The notes under the pieces are model-generated. The model did not search any database. It was not told where the DNA came from and worked only from the letters and a program-made list of their open reading frames with translations. From Oscillospiraceae bacterium (GTDB lineage: Bacteria; Bacillota; Clostridia; Oscillospirales; Ruminococcaceae), in the NCBI GenBank assembly GCA_025757985.1, contig CP107210.1, positions 1,488,001 through 1,552,000 on the forward strand: a stretch of 64,000 bases of DNA, in the 5' to 3' direction. The position numbers and the translations under genes are program-made. This document shows positions 44,690 through 53,040 of this stretch, in pieces (position 1 is the stretch's first letter; each line of letters begins with the position of its first letter).

Positions 44690-45595
44690 TTATATGCCGT
44701 TGGGCGACTTGCCTGCGAAATCCTTATCAAATAAACTCAACTGAACGTTGTCGCATTTCGTTTCAAATGTGCTCAAGTATTCAAAAATTTTCCTGTTATC
44801 ATGCACAATTCCGTTCTTCTCGCAAGTATGATGAAATAACTGCATAAGTTCATCATTCTTGTTGCTTACAATTTGATATTGCATACCATAGGTCTGCAAA
44901 TACTTTTCTTTCATTCCCGGAAATAGATGGTCTAACTGCCTAAAAAAATACTCTCGACTTCCTTCCCGAAGCGTTAATCCCATTCCAAAACAAATGATGC
45001 CATAGACTTCGGCTTCAGAGCAGTAGTTCAAAATACCTTTGATATTTTCCTCTGTATCATTGATAAACGGCAAAATAGGACAGAGCCACACAACGGTTGG
45101 AATCCCTATGCGACGCAATTCTTTTAGAACTTCAAACCGTGCTTTTGTTGTGCATACATTTGGTTCTATCTTCTTGCATAGTCCCTCATCATATGTAGTC
45201 AGCGTCATTTGTATGACGCATTTTGTTTTTTCATTGATTGATTTTAGTAAATCTAAATCACGCAATATCAAGTCTGACTTTGTTATCAGGGAAAAACCAT
45301 AACCATACCGTTCTGCCAGCTCCAGTGCTTTTCTCACATTTCCAATTTTGCGCTCGATAGGAATATACGGATCTGTCATTGAACCTGTTCCAAGCATACA
45401 TTTTGAGCGTTTTCGTTTCAGGGCGGCTTCTAATAATTCAATGGCATTTCCTTTGATTTCTATATCCTCAAAATCGTGATCCATGTGATAGACACTACTT
45501 CTTGAATCGCAGTATATACAACCGTGCGAGCATCCCCGATATAAATTCATTCCATTCTTTGCAGATAAAATTCCTTTAGCCTCGACAATGTGCAT
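44690..45595 (-). CDS. SPL-family radical SAM protein
   Basis: The 301-residue protein has the radical SAM cluster CSHGCIYC (about 22-29) and the GTGSMTDPYIPIE stretch of spore-photoproduct-lyase-like (SPL) proteins. These bind a 4Fe-4S cluster and SAM; the true reaction of this branch is not known. It overlaps the upstream gene by one base, so the two were co-transcribed. There is no second Cys motif in the C-terminal part. Confidence 0.82.
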   Translation of the reverse strand: MHIVEAKGILSAKNGMNLYRGCSHGCIYCDSRSSVYHMDHDFEDIEIKGNAIELLEAALKRKRSKCMLGTGSMTDPYIPIERKIGNVRKALELAERYGYGFSLITKSDLILRDLDLLKSINEKTKCVIQMTLTTYDEGLCKKIEPNVCTTKARFEVLKELRRIGIPTVVWLCPILPFINDTEENIKGILNYCSEAEVYGIICFGMGLTLREGSREYFFRQLDHLFPGMKEKYLQTYGMQYQIVSNKNDELMQLFHHTCEKNGIVHDNRKIFEYLSTFETKCDNVQLSLFDKDFAGKSPNGI

Positions 45596-46090
45596 TACAC
45601 TCTCCCCGCAGGAATCTGTTCAACTGAATAGCGTAAAATCGTCTTTAGCTTGCTTTTTTCAACACGGTTTGCGTTGCTTAAATATATTTCTCTGTGATAG
45701 TTCTCTGAACGCCGCAAACCATGTGCTGCTGAAAATTGATCCATTTTTTCAAAAGATACGGGTTCATCGTCAAAAGCACCAACATGGAGAACTTCTACAC
45801 ACAGTCCGTTCTGCATCGTTTCAAAATGAATTTCTTCAAGCAAGGGGTTAGGCTTCTTTATTCTGACCATGCCCAACGCTTCATTTACCATTTCTTCGCT
45901 GATGAAATCTGGCTGTCGAATCATAATGGTATATTCCAGTTTTGCTTTGTCAAGGTAATCCCCATTTATTTTTGTCCAGATACCTTCCAGCGGGTAAACT
46001 GCGAAGTCATGGATTTCTTCTTGCAAAGATACCGCCTTATAAGATGACTTGACCGCATAGGCTAATGAATACAATTGTGATTTTAAGCAG
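45595..46090 (-). pseudogene. GyrI-like effector-binding protein, 5'-truncated
   Basis: The frame LYSLAYAVKSSYKAVSLQEE, VYPLEGIWT, IMIRQPDFIS, HVGAFDDEPVSFEKMDQF and YHREIYLSNANRV is the GyrI-like small-molecule-binding family. The first 45 or so residues are replaced: the apparent start region is antisense of the integrase fragment that begins near 46096. Such proteins often accompany SPL-family genes as a stand-alone pair. Confidence 0.7.
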
Positions 46091-46095
46091 CGCAT

Positions 46096-46621
46096 CATCA
46101 ACATCAATCACACACTGATTTACCGTCTGCAAGACGATGGCCGGGTAGAGTACCACATAACCACCCCCAAAACCGAAGCGGGCATCCGAGAAATTCCCAT
46201 GATGGATGAGGTCTACGATGCTCTGGTTCAACTTAAAAACTGGCAGGTGCTTGTCGGGGATGCCCACGATGAAATCGATGGTTACTCCGGGTTCATCCTA
46301 ACAAACCGCTTTGGAAACGTATGCAACCCGCATACCATCAACCGCGTCATCGAGCGGATGTACAAAGGCTACAACAAACAGGAAACAGAGCAGGCCCGCG
46401 CAGAAGGGCGACAGCCGATGCTGATCCGCCACTTTTCCGTACACAATTTACGCCATACATTCTGTACCCGATTCTGCGAAAATGAAACGAACCTAAAAGT
46501 CATTCAGGACATCATGGGCCACGCAGACATCACCACCACAATGAACATTTACGCCGAAGCCACCAAGGAAAAGAAGCAGCAGGCAATGGCAAATCTGAAC
46601 GGAAAAATCAAGATTATGTAA
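46096..46621 (+). pseudogene. Tyrosine integrase, C-terminal fragment
   Basis: The frame begins abruptly at INHTLIYRLQDDGRVEYHIT and carries VHNLRHTFCT, the GHAD box and the Tyr in MNIYAEAT, but lacks the first catalytic Arg and both DNA-binding domains. It is close to the intact integrase at 16884 (HNLRHTFCTRLCEKETNLK there against HNLRHTFCTRFCENETNLK here). A start at 46199 would be internal. It is the remnant of a second related element. Confidence 0.85.
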
Positions 46622-46631
46622 ATAATGTATA

Positions 46632-46667
46632 TGCCGGAGCGGTATTCACAGGATTACCGCTCCGGCA
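46632..46667 (+). terminator. Terminator after the integrase remnant
   Basis: TGCCGGAGCGGTA pairs with TACCGCTCCGGCA over 13 bp, followed by a modest T-rich stretch. Confidence 0.7.
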
Positions 46668-46734
46668 CTTTCTGTCCCTATTCCTAAGCATAGTTTAACA
46701 CATCTAATAATTTCACACAAAATAATATTGCATT

Positions 46735-46783
46735 TTGAAAGTGAATTTTGTATACTATAATAGTATATACTGCTTTAGTATAC
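46735..46783 (+). promoter_or_regulatory. Promoter with overlapping palindromic operator
   Basis: A TATAAT box (46756-46761) lies inside the palindrome TATACTA-taa-TAGTATA (46751-46767), which shares its right arm with a second one, TATACT-gcttt-AGTATA (46766-46782). A TTGAAA at 46735 is a possible -35 box with short spacing. Three half-sites over the -10 box strongly suggest repression of the three-gene unit by a DNA-binding protein. Confidence 0.6.
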
Positions 46784-46795
46784 TGAGGAAAAAAG

Positions 46796-47759
46796 ATGTT
46801 TGTCTATAACTATTTTGCGGAAGACCATCGGTTATATGTCTCTATTCCTTTAGAAATCACTTTTGATCGAACATTTCTTGACGATATTGTGGGATTGTTT
46901 GATGCAGTGGTTACTCGAAAGGATTGTACGCAGGTTCTTATCTCATGCAAGGACGAAAAAAGCACCAAACTATGATAAGCTTGTACTTGCGTATCTTTAT
47001 TGTAGTATAGGACATTTGGCAAAATCTGTAAAGGATGTTAAGATACTCTGGCATAAGAATTTGTCGCAGAGAGTTATATCTACGGTTCATCCGACGCACG
47101 GGAAATTCGTTTCTACCGAAAAAATTGAAGATTTAATTAAGTCTCCTAACTTAAATATCTACTATTTTGATTCAGATAAAGATGTCGAAATGGCGTTGCA
47201 TGAAATATCCAATTTTATGGTATCATACAATCTTTCGGCAAATCCCGATGTACTAAAAGAGTATTTTACAACAGTCATTGGTGAGATCGTTTCTAACTCT
47301 TATAACCATAGCGCACAAGAACGTGTGTTTTTAATGTACGATGTTTTGTATGAGGAAAATTCCTTTACGCTTTGTGTAAATATTATTGATTATGGTAAAA
47401 CTATTATTGAAAATGTGCATGATTATTTCTTGAGAAAAAGAGTCTCAAAGAATATAGATCCAAAGGAAGCGTTAAGTTGGGCAATTCAAAAGGGAAATAC
47501 AACACGCGAGGGATCTGGAGGATATGGACTACCAACTCTAATAGAGTATTTGCAAAAGGTTAACGGAGAATTGTGCATCTTTTCTGGAAATGCTTACTAT
47601 ATGTTAAAGAGTGATGGTTCCCAAATAACAGATATGTCTCGCGGATACTTAAGTGGAACAAATGTTACATTTAAAATCAAGCTATTTAATTTTGATAAAA
47701 TGGTGTTTTTGGATCCAACGGGAGAAAGTATCGAAGCGATTTCATTGGATCAGCTATAA
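46796..47759 (+). CDS. GHKL-type ATPase of a three-gene ATPase/STAS/PIN unit (apparent +1 frameshift)
   Basis: The ATG at 46796 (gaggaaaaaag upstream) reads MFVYNYFAEDHRLYVSIPLE and stops at 46975. Removing one A from the A6 run at 46956-46961 joins it to KAPNYDKLVLAYLYC and the rest, about 320 residues in all. The C-terminal half is an HATPase_c fold of anti-sigma/GHKL type: N-box GEIVSNSYNHSAQE, IIDYGKTI (G1-like) and REGSGGYGLPTL (G2). Such ATPases usually switch with STAS partners, and the next gene is one. Without the correction a start at 46863 gives an artificial N-terminus. Confidence 0.75.
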
Positions 47760-47800
47760 AATAGCATGTGTTGTCACATCATATCAATTGGGAGGTTGCT

Positions 47801-48118
47801 ATGGTAATTTATATAAGAGATTATGCAAATGGAGCATCTGCAATTTCTTATGAGGACGGTAAGAGATGCTTTGATACAATTTCTTGTAGCATAAATGAAA
47901 ATGGAATTACTGATAATACAATCATCTTGGATTTTTCTGGGATAGACTTTGTGATTACGGCGTTCTTAAATCCTGTGATCGGTGATATGATACTCAACTA
48001 CGGTGACGATATTATGTCAAAAGTACAAATCCGCAATGCCAACAGCGCTATTATTGAGAAAATCCGCCTTGTGAAAGAAGGTGCGCTTTTGAAGAGAGAG
48101 GATTTGAACGAAGAATGA
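47801..48118 (+). CDS. STAS-like DUF4325 protein
   Basis: This 105-residue protein matches the STAS-like DUF4325 family: ITDNTIILDFSGIDFVITAF, then NPVIGDMI. The SGIDFVITAFLN stretch corresponds to the helix that carries the regulatory Ser in anti-anti-sigma factors. The ATG at 47801 has gggagg 8 nt upstream. It overlaps the PIN gene by 4 bp. DUF4325 is usually found fused to or next to HATPase domains; here it lies between an ATPase and a nuclease, suggesting a phosphorylation-dependent or binding switch (inference). Confidence 0.75.
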   Translation: MVIYIRDYANGASAISYEDGKRCFDTISCSINENGITDNTIILDFSGIDFVITAFLNPVIGDMILNYGDDIMSKVQIRNANSAIIEKIRLVKEGALLKREDLNEE

Positions 48119-48612
48119 CTTTTTTAGATACATGTGTATGGTTGGAGGTTTGTGCTACAGCGCTTCCTTCATCACCAGCAGATGCAAGTCGCGTTCAGGC
48201 GGCAAGTGCATTACTGGCAAGATTGCAAACCTCTGGTGAAATAATTGTAACTTGTGAAGAACAATTGGTTGAAATTATTCAAGCTGTCCAAAAAAGCAAA
48301 TTACGCGAATTCAATAGATTGCGAAGGGAAGGGCAGCGTGGAGCAGGAAATTTAAAAGACTTTAGACATATGCCAGAATTTCAGAACACAAAGGCCCTTT
48401 GTGAGCAAGTTATATCGGATGTGGAAACCTTATCACAGTTAAAACCTTTATCGGATTATCCAATCCATAGCATTATCAGCAATTTGCATTTGGTAGACAT
48501 AAATGATTATCTCTATTATCAGTACTGTGTAACAAACAATATTGATTTTTATACATTTGATGGAGATTTTGAAGATCTTATATCCAATGAGCATATACAT
48601 ATTTTATCGTGA
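48115..48612 (+). CDS. PIN-domain nuclease-like protein
   Basis: The 165-residue protein begins MTFLDTCVWLEVC (first catalytic Asp), has an acidic residue in CEEQLVEII, and ends with FYTFDGDFEDLIS (paired Asp), the layout of PIN domain RNases such as VapC. No classic VapB antitoxin precedes it; the two upstream genes are an ATPase and a STAS protein. The 4-bp overlap with the STAS gene implies coupled synthesis. An RNase effector held in check by the ATPase/STAS pair is inference. Confidence 0.75.
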   Translation: MTFLDTCVWLEVCATALPSSPADASRVQAASALLARLQTSGEIIVTCEEQLVEIIQAVQKSKLREFNRLRREGQRGAGNLKDFRHMPEFQNTKALCEQVISDVETLSQLKPLSDYPIHSIISNLHLVDINDYLYYQYCVTNNIDFYTFDGDFEDLISNEHIHILS

Positions 48613-48948
48613 AAGAAGTTGCTGATATAGTTAGGATTATGGAAGAATCTGTCAACGTGCTTTTGCATGAGATTTGATTTGTCAAAGTTCATCAGTCGAC
48701 AGCCCACCCTTTGTGCTACATCATCATTGCACTCAACTAGTTAACAACTCTTTTCGATAGATATTTATCCTGATTAGATGCGATGTCTATCCCGGTTTAT
48801 CACGCGGTTCATGTACCAAACCGTGTACCAAATGCCGAAAGCGTGATAGAATAATACATAATATGATAAAACTGCAATTTGCGGTGTATCGCAGTAATGT
48901 CCCAATGATGAACCAAGATATAACTATCAAATGAGCGAATCGTGCAAG
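48613..48948 (+). other. Noncoding stretch leading to the att-like repeat
   Basis: No gene is seen. It has a short direct repeat TGTACCAAA (48819 and 48831 areas) and scattered ATCACGC/GCGTGAT motifs similar to the iterons after the intact integrase. Confidence 0.4.
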
Positions 48949-48976
48949 TCCCCACGATGAAGCCCATCGACTAAAA
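48949..48976 (+). repeat. att-like direct repeat, copy 2
   Basis: 26 of 28 bases match 18301-18328 in the same orientation. TTGACACCA repeats follow at 49014-49040. It marks the integrase-proximal end of the second element, with the ATPase/STAS/PIN unit inside. Confidence 0.6.
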
Positions 48977-49066
48977 AGCATTGATTCCACGCCTTTTATC
49001 AACCCGGTTTGGCTGATTTGACACCACATTGACACCAAACTTGTGCAGAAAAGGCTTTACAAGAAA

Positions 49067-49106
49067 GCAGAGAGTTATCCTCTTACGGATGACTCTCTGC
49101 TTTTTT
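49067..49106 (+). terminator. Intrinsic terminator
   Basis: GCAGAGAGTTATCC pairs with GGATGACTCTCTGC, followed by six Ts. Confidence 0.8.
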
Positions 49107-49109
49107 GTT

Positions 49110-49405
49110 TATGTAGTTGTGCATTTCTGCGCGGAAGCAATGCGGTGATACTACCGAACCGCTTATATGGTCCAACGGATTTCTTCGCAGGTCCGTTTCT
49201 GATATGCGGAGACGGTGGTGAAGATCTGATAAGTTTGACGGATAGTCAAATTGCAAAATATGAGAAAAAATATCACTCACCCCTGATTTTCCTTGAGCTA
49301 TATCCGAAGCCGATTACTCTCAAATGCACACCAGAATTGTATGGCAAATGTATGGGAGAGGAACATCAGCATGATACACAAGAAAATGAACGTGATGAGA
49401 GATAA
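49110..49405 (+). pseudogene. DUF3846-like protein, 5'-truncated
   Basis: The frame GPTDFFAGPFLICGDGGEDL, SLTDSQIAKYEKKYHSP resembles the C-terminal half of DUF3846 proteins of conjugative elements. The open frame runs back through the terminator to 49043, so the true start is lost at the att-side junction. Confidence 0.5.
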
Positions 49406-49500
49406 GTCCATTTGTATGGAAAATCGTGAAAATGGGCTTTGCTCTTATTGAAAAGCATGATATACTATTCTTACATTGTACTGATGTAAGGAGAGCAGCG

Positions 49501-50328
49501 ATGGCAGGCAAAGAACGGTATGTTCGTAACAGCACAGCAGATTTTCTTGTTTTCACGAAAGATTCAGAGACAGATGGCATAGAAGTTCGCGTTCAGGATC
49601 ACGAGGTCTGGCTGACGCAAAAAGGCATCGGACAACTGTTTGATGTTGACCGCAGTGTTGTTGCCAAACATCTGCGGAATATTTTTGCGGAAAATGAATT
49701 ATCCGAAAGTACAACTTGTGCAAAATTTGCACAAGTTGCAGATAATGGCAAGACCTATCACTACAAATTCTACTCCCTGCCCGCCATTATTGCTGTTGGT
49801 TACCGCACCAATTCCACCCGTGCCACGCAATTCCGTCAATGGGCAACCAAAGTGCTGGATACATTTACCCGGCAGGGATATGTTCTGGATAAGGATCGGC
49901 TTATTAATGGGCAAATCTTTGATGAAGATTACTTCGACCATTTGGTTTCCGAAATACAGGAAATCCGCGCCAGCGAGCGCCGCTTTTACCAGAAAATTAC
50001 GGACATTTATGCTACTGCCGTAGATTACTCGGTAGACAGCAAAACGACCAAAGACTTTTTTGCAACCGTTCAGAATAAAATGCACTACGCTGTTCATGGC
50101 AGTACTGCCGCAGAAGTCATTGTGCAACGGGCAGACCACACAAAAGACCACATGGGGTTGACCTCATGGAAGAATGCCCCAAACGGGAAGATAGTCAAAG
50201 CCGATGTTTCTATTGCAAAGAACTATTTGCAGCAAGATGAGTTACAAGAACTGAATGAGATTGTAACAATGTACATCTTTCGGAGCAGCCCCATTGGAAA
50301 GCAGGTTGCTGGTGTAAGTGTGACGTAA
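49501..50328 (+). CDS. RhuM-family protein, C-terminus altered
   Basis: The protein has the RhuM signatures VWLTQKGIGQLFDVDRSVVAKHLRN broken here: VWLTQKGIGQLFDVD and FAENELSESTTC, then YHYKFYSLPAIIAVGYRTNS and RATQFRQWATKVL. The ATG at 49501 (gagagcagcg upstream) is used. Relatives continue about 45 residues after LQELNEIVTMY; here a different tail (IFRSSPIGKQVAGVSVT) follows, so the end has been swapped at about 50274. Role unknown; such genes are frequent in mobile islands. Confidence 0.82.
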   Translation: MAGKERYVRNSTADFLVFTKDSETDGIEVRVQDHEVWLTQKGIGQLFDVDRSVVAKHLRNIFAENELSESTTCAKFAQVADNGKTYHYKFYSLPAIIAVGYRTNSTRATQFRQWATKVLDTFTRQGYVLDKDRLINGQIFDEDYFDHLVSEIQEIRASERRFYQKITDIYATAVDYSVDSKTTKDFFATVQNKMHYAVHGSTAAEVIVQRADHTKDHMGLTSWKNAPNGKIVKADVSIAKNYLQQDELQELNEIVTMYIFRSSPIGKQVAGVSVT

Positions 50329-50338
50329 CTACAGAAAG

Positions 50339-50372
50339 AGAACATACAGCGTGTTGTGTGTTCTTTTTTTCG
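50339..50372 (+). terminator. Probable terminator after the RhuM gene
   Basis: GAACATAC pairs with GTGTGTTC, followed by a run of seven Ts. Confidence 0.55.
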
Positions 50373-50439
50373 TTGGATAAAAAGAGAAATGCTTGAATGG
50401 GATATCTTTATGTATCTTTAAACGCCCAAATTAGAAATA

Positions 50440-51078
50440 TTACTCTTCTTCACTCTTCTTCAACTTCGAATAATAACTATCCGCAGTATAAAGCGCCGCC
50501 ACCGGATTATGCCCCAATACACGGTCTTTCGTCACTGCTGTCGTAGTCAGTGCCTCGGAATATTTGTAAAACAGACTGTCATGCCCCACACAAAGTCCGA
50601 CCACAACATTCAGGTCCGTCTTCGCCTTGTTCAGAAGCTTTGCCTGCAGGATTGGATTACACATATTCACACCGACACCTTCGCAGCATTCCGGGATGCC
50701 GACCGATGTCTTCTTCTGTGTTCCGGCTTTACAGCCGACACCATACACCTCAAAGCCATGTCTGCGCAGGATATCTGCCAGGATACGGCTTTCTTTCAAC
50801 AATCCGACACAGGTTGCGATCCCGATCTTTTTCGCATTAATCTTCTTTGCAAAATCCATGATTTCTTCGACACGGGTATGTTTGCAGTAATTCTCATACT
50901 CTACTTCAGCTGCAGCGATTGTTACTTTGCGGTTCTCGTCTTCATTGTAGCATTCCATAGCTTCATTTAGAACTTCTTCATCCATGTGTGTTGTCAGACA
51001 GAAATCCGGATAGGTTTTATCCATTTTGTTGCAGTTTTTTACTGCGCAGTCGATACAGGACATGTCTTCTTTTTTCAT
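50440..51078 (-). CDS. DUF1847 metal-binding-type protein
   Basis: The 212-residue protein is Cys-rich: CIDCAVKNC at the start, then IATCVGLLKES, VGCKAGTQKK, CCEGVGVNMCNP and VVGLCVGHDSLFYK, the pattern of DUF1847. The ATG at 51078 has aaggag upstream. Metal or cluster binding is likely from the Cys pattern; the role is unknown. It is intact and stands alone among element debris. Confidence 0.82.
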   Translation of the reverse strand: MKKEDMSCIDCAVKNCNKMDKTYPDFCLTTHMDEEVLNEAMECYNEDENRKVTIAAAEVEYENYCKHTRVEEIMDFAKKINAKKIGIATCVGLLKESRILADILRRHGFEVYGVGCKAGTQKKTSVGIPECCEGVGVNMCNPILQAKLLNKAKTDLNVVVGLCVGHDSLFYKYSEALTTTAVTKDRVLGHNPVAALYTADSYYSKLKKSEEE

Positions 51079-51605
51079 TTTTTCATTCTCCTTTTGTATA
51101 CCTTGGTATCTACAGAGGCCTGCCACTGGCAGATTCTCTAGATTAAGCTTTACTTTGTAAAATATCCTCTATTTACTTCATAATAACAAATACTTATACT
51201 ACAGACAATGGTTTTCCGTTTTTATTTTCTTATTTTTTGTAGTTCTTTTCTATGAGAAACGTTCCCCGATTCAGGGGTGATTTGTCATGAATTGTCGATT
51301 CTGATTTTTGAAAAATTATTGAAAATTATCTTTTTAAACTTGAAGATATATAACAGTCTCTCTGATAGACCATCATCTTTGGATTTAGTCAAGCATTTAT
51401 CAAAAAACTAAAGATGTACCGTTTCACCAAATAGGCGGGACGTACTTCATTTGATAAAAAACTAAAAAACAGCGATTTACATCAAACTAAGAAATTATCG
51501 ATATGGGAAATTGATAACTCCCAGTTTGCCTTTGTATCCCTTATTCATAATACTTGAAGACCCAAAGATGAAAATTATCGGGTGATAAAACAGTAGATTT
51601 AACAG
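51079..51605. other. AT-rich noncoding gap
   Basis: I find no supportable gene or RNA here. It contains the promoter of the DUF1847 gene (minus strand) and two similar stretches around TTTATCAAAAAACTAAA (about 51388) and TTTGATAAAAAACTAAA (about 51448). Confidence 0.4.
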
Positions 51606-51651
51606 GCGCTCTCTGCAAATCCTCAAGATGAGGTGAATTTGCAGAGAGCGC
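51606..51651 (+). terminator. Large perfect hairpin
   Basis: GCGCTCTCTGCAAAT (51606-51620) pairs perfectly with ATTTGCAGAGAGCGC (51637-51651), with an inner CCTC/GAGG pairing. CTTGTTTG follows, a weak T-tract, so it may be a terminator or a recognition site. Confidence 0.6.
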
Positions 51652-51788
51652 TTGTTTGTATCAAAGCAGAGAATTGTATAATTTCGTGCAATGTGTTCAA
51701 AGTACAAATTATAGGACAGGCAATGATTTATAATAGAAGTATCGAAGGGAGCGGTTCCCTTCCCCAATACAAAGCGGAGGTAACTACT

Positions 51789-52121
51789 ATGCTGAAGGAT
51801 ATGGATTTCGGGGTCTATGGTAAGGGCATGTACGCCGCTATTGCGCCGATTCCGCTGTCTACATTCGCGTGTGAGCCTACAAGCAGTGTGGGTAAAAACT
51901 TCATCCGCAGTTATGCGGGTGTGTGTTTGCAGGGCATGGTGATTGCGTTGTCCTGCATTATTTTATCCGCCATCTCGTCCAGCCCGCCCGCCGTGGATAC
52001 CAGCGCATCTGTTGTCACCGCCGTTTGGACCTATGTCGGAGAACTGGCGTTCAACCTGCTGGTGCTGGTAGGAGCCATCAAGGGCTGCGACCGCATCGTC
52101 AAGGAAATTATGGGATTGTGA
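51789..52121 (+). pseudogene. VirB6/TrbL-like conjugation protein, C-terminal part
   Basis: The 110-residue frame (MYAAIAPIPLSTFACEPTSS, NFIRSYAGVCLQGMVIALSC, ELAFNLLVLVGAIKGCDRIV) matches the last third of the VirB6/TrbL-like channel proteins of Clostridia elements, normally about 290 residues. An ATG at 51789 with cggagg upstream could allow translation of this piece. The start of a similar gene lies broken at about 20028. Confidence 0.75.
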
Positions 52122-52175
52122 GTTGCAGGCGCGGCTTTTTTGTGGTATAATAGAGCCACGAAAGGAGCTGAGACT

Positions 52176-52436
52176 ATGCCTGAAATTATTCCGATTCGTG
52201 ATTTAAAGAACACCAACGCAATTTCCCAACGCTGTCATGAAACAGCAGAACCTATCTTTGTAACCAAAAACGGTTATGGTGATATGGTTATCATGAGCAT
52301 GGAAGCCTATGAGCACCAACAAATCATGAATGATGTATACGCAAAGCTGGCAACGGCTGAAGCACAGCACGAAGCTGGAATGGGGCGATCTCTTGCTGAT
52401 ATTCTAAAAGAAACGGGCAAGAAGTATGAGTTATAA
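52176..52436 (+). CDS. Phd/YefM-family antitoxin
   Basis: The 86-residue protein begins MPEIIPIRDLKNTNAISQRC and contains EPIFVTKNGYGDMVIMSMEAY, the Phd/YefM DNA-binding fold; the C-terminal helix that wraps the toxin follows. Ribosome binding site aaaggag, promoter-like TATAAT at about 52146. It overlaps the toxin gene by 11 bp and should repress their shared promoter. Confidence 0.9.
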   Translation: MPEIIPIRDLKNTNAISQRCHETAEPIFVTKNGYGDMVIMSMEAYEHQQIMNDVYAKLATAEAQHEAGMGRSLADILKETGKKYEL

Positions 52437-52737
52437 TGTCATTTTGCTGCCAGCAGCTGAGGATGATTACCAAGAAATCTTGCGATACTTTGAGAGACAG
52501 TTCGACTCTCAGCAGGCAATTCGTTCGTTTGTAAAAGATTTTGGTGAAGTGCTGCTTCGTTTGGAAGAGACTCCTACAATTTATGGGTACTCCCGCGACG
52601 AGGTGCTTCGGCAGAGAGAATACAGGAAGTTCTTGATTGGAAGATATGTGGCTCTCTTCAAAATTGATGAGCCAAGAAATGCCGTGGAAATTTACAGAAT
52701 CTTCCACGGAACACAAAATTATACGAAATATTTATAA
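52426..52737 (+). CDS. RelE/ParE-family toxin
   Basis: The 103-residue protein has the RelE/ParE fold pattern (VILLPAAEDDYQEILRYF, YGYSRDEVLRQREYRKFLIG, RYVALFKIDEP, VEIYRIFHGTQNY). It pairs with the overlapping Phd/YefM gene. RelE-type toxins cut mRNA at the ribosome, ParE types hit gyrase; which applies is not decidable here. The pair is commonly embedded among transfer genes. Confidence 0.9.
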   Translation: MSYNVILLPAAEDDYQEILRYFERQFDSQQAIRSFVKDFGEVLLRLEETPTIYGYSRDEVLRQREYRKFLIGRYVALFKIDEPRNAVEIYRIFHGTQNYTKYL

Positions 52738-52743
52738 TGAAGA

Positions 52744-52779
52744 ACGCCGCTGTGCAGATTGCATAGCGGCGCTTTTGTT
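52744..52779 (+). terminator. Terminator after the toxin-antitoxin pair
   Basis: CGCCGCTGTGCA pairs with TGCATAGCGGCG (one mismatch), then CTTTTGTTT. Confidence 0.7.
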
Positions 52780-52803
52780 TACAGGAGGTGTCTTTTATCG
52801 AAA

Positions 52804-53031
52804 TCAAAATATGATGAGCAATTCCTTGTTATCGCCGGTCAGCTTGCTGTATGCCGTCTCGCTGAAATAGCGGGAGTGCGCTTTCTCTCCGTGTACCAGC
52901 AGCACGGCAGAGCGAATCTCGCTGCTGTATTGCAAGATCGGCATCTTCAGGAACGACAGCGAGGACGTCACGTTCCAGCCGCCGTTGGAGTTCAGACTGC
53001 GGGGATGGTATCGTTCATCATTTCTCCTCAT
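52804..53031 (-). pseudogene. Alpha/beta-hydrolase C-terminal fragment
   Basis: The minus strand reads LQYSSEIRSAVLLVHGEKAH then SRYFSETAYSKLTGDNKELL, the region leading to the catalytic Asp/His in a family of bacterial esterases. The catalytic Ser part and the final His are missing. Confidence 0.6.
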
Positions 53032-53040
53032 TGGAACATG

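Noticed and set aside
51495..51767. 90-residue minus-strand frame across the large hairpin
   Set aside because: It reads through the 15-bp inverted repeat, has no ribosome binding site and resembles nothing I know.
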